From T1Sed10-7 sp046483565 (GTDB lineage: Bacteria; Actinomycetota; Nitriliruptoria; Nitriliruptorales; Nitriliruptoraceae), in NCBI GenBank assembly GCA_046483565.1, contig JAWOCZ010000237.1, positions 1 through 9,681 on the forward strand: a stretch of DNA of 9,681 nt. Direction: 5' to 3'. The notes below the pieces were generated by a model. It was not told where the DNA came from, did not search any database, and saw only the letters and a program-made list of their open reading frames with translations. Of this stretch, positions 7,592 to 9,681 are shown in pieces. Made by a program: the position numbers and the translations under genes. Position 1 is the first letter of the stretch. Each line of letters opens with the position of its first letter.

Positions 7592-7628
7592 GCTACCCTG
7601 CTGACCACCAGGAGCCGAAGGACACAGG

Positions 7629-7823
7629 ATGAGCGACGGCGGTCAGGTCCAGCGGCGCGACACCGCCGAGGACGCCCCCGAGGAGCAGGCCGAGACGACC
7701 TCCCGCTCCGACACCCGCGAGGTGATCGACGACGTCGACGAACTGCTCGACGAGATCGACGACGTGCTCGAGGAGAACGCCGAGGAGTTCGTGCGCGGCT
7801 ACGTGCAGAAGGGTGGGGAGTGA
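7629..7823 (+). CDS. pup: Prokaryotic ubiquitin-like protein Pup, encoded with C-terminal Glu
   Basis: The product has 64 residues, the normal size. The ATG at 7629 is preceded by GAAGGA (7617-7622) with a 6-nt spacer. Pup is an intrinsically disordered tag whose C-terminal Glu is joined to target lysines by PafA; ARC binds its middle helix and starts pulling from its N-terminus. The first about 27 residues are polar and disordered. The central acidic helix has IDDVDELLDEIDDVL (33-47), and the conserved end is EFVRGYVQKGGE (53-64). The last codon is GAG, so the tag is made in ligation-ready -GGE form and does not need deamidation; mycobacterial Pup ends in -GGQ. It follows dop by 111 nt in the same direction. 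No prcB, prcA or pafA follows; instead an opposite-strand gene converges on it. A degenerate copy of the same sequence lies at 9286-9515. Confidence 0.97.
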   Translation: MSDGGQVQRRDTAEDAPEEQAETTSRSDTREVIDDVDELLDEIDDVLEENAEEFVRGYVQKGGE

Positions 7824-7826
7824 CGG

Positions 7827-7846
7827 CCTGATCGCTTCCGGTCAGG
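7827..7846 (+). terminator. Weak hairpin just after pup
   Basis: CCTGA (7827-7831) and TCAGG (7842-7846) form a 5-bp stem with a 10-nt loop, beginning 4 nt after the pup stop. It is short and has no T-run, so termination here is tentative. Confidence 0.25.
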
Positions 7847-7953
7847 TCCAGCGCGAGCAAGACAGCCGCTAGCGGGCCACCGCAGACACATGCACGTCCC
7901 ACGCTCAGGCAGCGGTTGCTACGGGCTCGCTGGACCGCTCGGCTGGTGTCGGT

Positions 7954-8002
7954 CAGCTGAGGACCTCCACCGCCACCCGGGGACTACGGGGTGGCTCAGC
8001 TG
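7954..8002 (-). terminator. Two-tier hairpin overlapping the stop codon of the NlpC/P60 gene
   Basis: The outer arms CAGCTGAG (7954-7961) and CTCAGCTG (7995-8002) are perfect 8-bp inverted repeats. Inside them GCCACCC (7972-7978) pairs with GGGTGGC (7989-7995) around a 10-nt loop, leaving an 11-nt bulge on one side. The minus-strand stop codon (7996-7998) lies within the first outer arm. This is the best candidate terminator of the minus-strand gene and could also stop transcripts coming from pup; there is no U-tract. Confidence 0.5.
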
Positions 8003-9174
8003 CGGACGCCCGGGCGGCCGAACCCGACGACCCCGCTGCGGGTGAGCCCGTCGTCCCGGATCCGTACCGTACGACCTGAACCGGGCGCTTCGACGACGCG
8101 GCCGTCGCCGATGTACATCGCCACGTGGCTGACGGGGGAGTGGTAGAAGACCAAGTCGCCGGGGATGAGCTCGGAGCGGGAGATCGGTGTCACGGCGCTG
8201 TGCATGTACCGTGAGCTGCGGGGCAGGGTCACACCGTTCGCCTGCTGCCAGGCGTAGTAGACGAGGCCGGAGCAGTCGAAGCGGTGCGGTCCGGCAGCAG
8301 CCCACTGGTAGGGCTTGCCGAGCTGCGCCATCGCGACCTCCACCGCCGCACGACCTGGGGCCTCGAGCTGCTCGCGCTCCTCATGCTCACGACGCCGCTC
8401 CGCCTCGATGCGCTCGCGCTCGATGCGCTCCTGCTCAGCGAGGCGCTCCTGCTCGCGACGCTGTCGCTCGAGCTCCTCGTGCTCGGCGAGGCGCTCCTCG
8501 AAGGGCGCGAAGGTGACCGCCTCGGTCAGACCGAGCGTGCGGGTCAGGAACAGGGCGGCGTGAGCGCGCTGCACCGTGTCGTGGGTACAGAAGGTGACCG
8601 GACCGCAGCCGTTGCTGATGGCGTTGGCGCCGAGCGCCTCGATGTTGGCACCGTGCGCCTCGGAACCGTCGATGAAGTAGGTCTCCTCACCGGAGGCGGG
8701 CTCGAGGTCGAAGGCGGCGACCAGCATGGTCGCGAGCTGGCCGCGGGTGAGGCTGTCGTTGGGGCAGAAGCGTCCCTGCTCACAGCCCTTGACGAGACCT
8801 TCCTCGGCCAGCAGTTCGATCGCTTCGGCGTGGACCGAGTCCTCGGTGTCGACGAAGGAGGGATCCACCTCGTCGTCCGCTGCGGCGAGGGTGGCGTCGT
8901 CGCTGCCATCCTCAACCCCATCTTCATCGCCGAGACCGAGGGCCCGGGAGAGGATGGATGCCATCTGTCCGCGGGTGAGGTCATCGGTGGAGCAGAAGCG
9001 GTCCTCGGTACAGCCCTGGACCAGGCCTTCGGCGACCAGTCGCTCGACGGCGACCTCATGGAAGGTGCCGACGGTGTCGACGAAGGCCGGACCTTCCTGC
9101 GCACTCGCGGGCGCGGCGATGAAGAGGGCGAGCAGAGCGGCCGGGAGACACAACAGGAAACGGCGGACGGGCAC
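7996..9174 (-). CDS. Secreted SLH-repeat NlpC/P60 peptidoglycan hydrolase
   Basis: The product has 392 residues. The GTG at 9172-9174 follows GGAG (9180-9183) with a 5-nt spacer. A signal peptide (RR, then a Leu/Ala core, ASA-Q cut near residue 25) sends it across the membrane. Three SLH-like repeats follow at about 29-82, 107-158 and 167-216, each with the pattern GCxxxxFC (C55/C61, C131/C137, C190/C196), probably disulfides; SLH repeats bind cell-wall polymers. A Glu/Arg-rich coiled coil (about 224-272) links them to a C-terminal NlpC/P60 domain (275-392), which in this family cuts gamma-D-Glu-diaminopimelate bonds in wall peptides. The catalytic residues are Cys301 (in DCSGL), His350 (in SHVAMYIGDG) and probably Glu362; the 49- and 12-residue spacings equal those of the mycobacterial RipA triad. 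It points against pup and separates pup from its relic. The third SLH repeat is the least conserved. No link to pupylation is known to me. Confidence 0.93.
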   Translation of the reverse strand: MPVRRFLLCLPAALLALFIAAPASAQEGPAFVDTVGTFHEVAVERLVAEGLVQGCTEDRFCSTDDLTRGQMASILSRALGLGDEDGVEDGSDDATLAAADDEVDPSFVDTEDSVHAEAIELLAEEGLVKGCEQGRFCPNDSLTRGQLATMLVAAFDLEPASGEETYFIDGSEAHGANIEALGANAISNGCGPVTFCTHDTVQRAHAALFLTRTLGLTEAVTFAPFEERLAEHEELERQRREQERLAEQERIERERIEAERRREHEEREQLEAPGRAAVEVAMAQLGKPYQWAAAGPHRFDCSGLVYYAWQQANGVTLPRSSRYMHSAVTPISRSELIPGDLVFYHSPVSHVAMYIGDGRVVEAPGSGRTVRIRDDGLTRSGVVGFGRPGVRS

Positions 9175-9234
9175 GGGAGCTCCGGAACGTGAGGGGACGG
9201 GCGCGTTGGCGACGGCCCTGCCGTCAGACCGGCC

Positions 9235-9262
9235 TCTGGAGCGATCCCCCCAGATCGCTAGA
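9235..9262. promoter_or_regulatory. Palindrome upstream of the NlpC/P60 gene
   Basis: AGCGATC (9240-9246) and GATCGCT (9253-9259) are perfect 7-bp arms around a 6-nt loop; TCT (9235-9237) and AGA (9260-9262) extend the pairing past a 2-nt bulge. It lies 66 nt before the minus-strand start and could be an operator or a leader hairpin. A weaker inverted repeat, ACAGT (9311-9315) with ACTGT (9333-9337), is found further up. No known riboswitch core was recognised. Confidence 0.4.
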
Positions 9263-9285
9263 CCGGACCTTCGCGACGTGGAAGG

Positions 9286-9515
9286 ATGACGGCTCCTCCG
9301 GACCCACAGAACAGTTCGCCACCCTTTCGGCCACTGTCCGTACGTCAGCAGCAGCGATAGCCGCGGCGGCTGCGAAGGGCGAGAGCAAGGACGAGACCAA
9401 AGACGAGATCAGCGTCACGGTCCGCTGTCACGGGGGTGCCGCCGAGTTCGTGCGCTCCTACGTGCACAAGGGCGGGCACTCGTTCACCCTGCCCAGGGCG
9501 CACGTTCCCTGGTGA
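9286..9515 (+). pseudogene. Degenerate second pup (Pup-like relic)
   Basis: The frame at 9444-9476 encodes EFVRSYVHKGG, matching the end of the intact Pup (EFVRGYVQKGG) at 9 of 11 residues, mostly with the same codons. Further up, DETKDEI (9390-9410) matches DELLDEI of Pup at 5 of 7, with two extra residues before the end block. An ATG at 9286 lies 158 nt before the EFVR codon, against 156 nt in pup, and ATGACGGC there equals the pup start ATGAGCGACGGC minus 4 nt, so a frameshift after the start explains the relic. No ATG, GTG or TTG opens the Pup-like frame between 9189 and the match. The terminal GGE/GGQ and stop are lost: the frame runs GGH then 11 more residues to TGA at 9515. ATA and AAA codons, rare in the neighbours, also suggest decay. 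The alternative is a living paralog read from the GTG at 9189 (108 residues), whose N-terminus looks non-coding. Confidence 0.7.
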
Positions 9516-9564
9516 CCGGGGACGCGCAGTCGCACGCTCGGTGAGCGTGATGCCGGCGGTGTGT

Positions 9565-9584
9565 GACCCCGCGTGTTCGGGGTC
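9565..9584 (-). terminator. Hairpin after the universal stress protein gene
   Basis: GACCCCG (9565-9571) and CGGGGTC (9578-9584) form a perfect 7-bp GC-rich stem with a 6-nt loop, 3 nt beyond the minus-strand stop codon. The place and stability fit a terminator; a U-run is lacking. Confidence 0.6.
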
Positions 9585-9587
9585 GAC

Positions 9588-9681
9588 TCACGCTTCCCCG
9601 TCTGCGGGCGCGGGTCGGATGACCACGACCGGGCAGTCGGCGTGGGTCACGCACTGATGACTGACGGAGCCCAGCATCAGG
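9588..9681 (-). CDS. Universal stress protein (UspA family), C-terminal fragment
   Basis: Thirty codons plus a stop are visible; the gene enters from beyond the right edge. The end LMLGSVSHQCVTHADCPVVVIRP is split here as LMLGSVSHQCV and THADCPVVVIRP, and is the usual last helix and strand of Usp domains, where G-S-V-S follows the ATP-binding glycine motif and the A-x-CPV-x-V-I-R strand closes the dimer. Usp proteins are cytoplasmic, often ATP-binding, and induced by starvation or oxygen stress in actinobacteria. Whether this is a single- or tandem-domain Usp cannot be told. It converges on the pup relic, with a hairpin directly after its stop. Confidence 0.88.
   Translation of the reverse strand, partial: LMLGSVSHQCVTHADCPVVVIRPAPADGEA

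Noticed and set aside
8284..9192. 302-codon plus-strand frame opposite the NlpC/P60 gene
   Set aside because: The minus strand has a signal peptide, SLH repeats and an intact NlpC/P60 catalytic triad; the plus frame is its shadow.
9175..9440. c-di-AMP (ydaO-type) riboswitch before the NlpC/P60 gene
   Set aside because: The minus-strand leader was read for the conserved core of this class and no convincing match was seen.
9189..9515. A functional 108-residue Pup-like protein from the GTG at 9189
   Set aside because: GGGAG stands 9 nt upstream, but the first about 65 residues look non-coding and the end lacks Glu/Gln. A frameshifted relic from the ATG at 9286 explains the length and start similarity better; the alternative is kept as a possibility in the findings.
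9436..9657. 73-codon plus-strand frame at the right end
   Set aside because: It runs across the pup relic in another frame and through the hairpin and the antisense strand of the Usp gene, with no coding signature.

Overview
The window looks like chromosomal DNA from a high-GC actinobacterium (Actinomycetota). Evidence is the very high G+C, frequent GTG starts, GGAGG-type ribosome binding sites, and above all a Pup modification cluster (arc/mpa, dop, pup) next to a TrmI-type tRNA methyltransferase. The three SLH-like repeats with paired cysteines suggest a deep-branching class such as Nitriliruptoria or Acidimicrobiia, but that is a guess.

Layout. 1-1456: 3' part of a glycoside hydrolase family 65 phosphorylase. 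1499-3621: two overlapping genes for tRNA T-loop modification, an in-frame fusion of a ubiquitin-like sulfur carrier to a TtuA-type tRNA thiolase (ttuB-ttuA) and trmI (m1A58 methyltransferase). 3622-4194: a spacer with a probable 52-residue membrane peptide on the minus strand, a 15-nt tandem repeat and a strong stem-loop. 4195-7823: arc (proteasomal ATPase), dop (Pup deamidase/depupylase, 4-nt overlap with arc) and pup, which already encodes the mature -GGE end. 7996-9174, minus strand: a secreted SLH-NlpC/P60 peptidoglycan hydrolase. 9286-9515: a degenerate second copy of pup. 9588-9681, minus strand: the C-terminus of a universal stress protein.

How the genes fit together. TtuA thiolates T54 and TrmI methylates A58 of the tRNA T-loop, so the overlapping pair is a sensible unit. 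ARC unfolds pupylated proteins and carries the C-terminal proteasome-docking tail. Dop removes Pup, and Pup is the tag. The ligase pafA and the 20S genes prcB/prcA, often found just downstream of pup, are not in this window. In their place is the opposite-strand cell-wall hydrolase, followed by the pup relic.

Most interesting points: the second, broken pup-like sequence; the sulfur carrier whose Gly-Gly is buried inside a fusion with its partner enzyme; and two ubiquitin-like systems (ubiquitin-fold TtuB and unstructured Pup) within one 6.3-kb stretch. No tRNA, rRNA, CRISPR array or transposase was seen.
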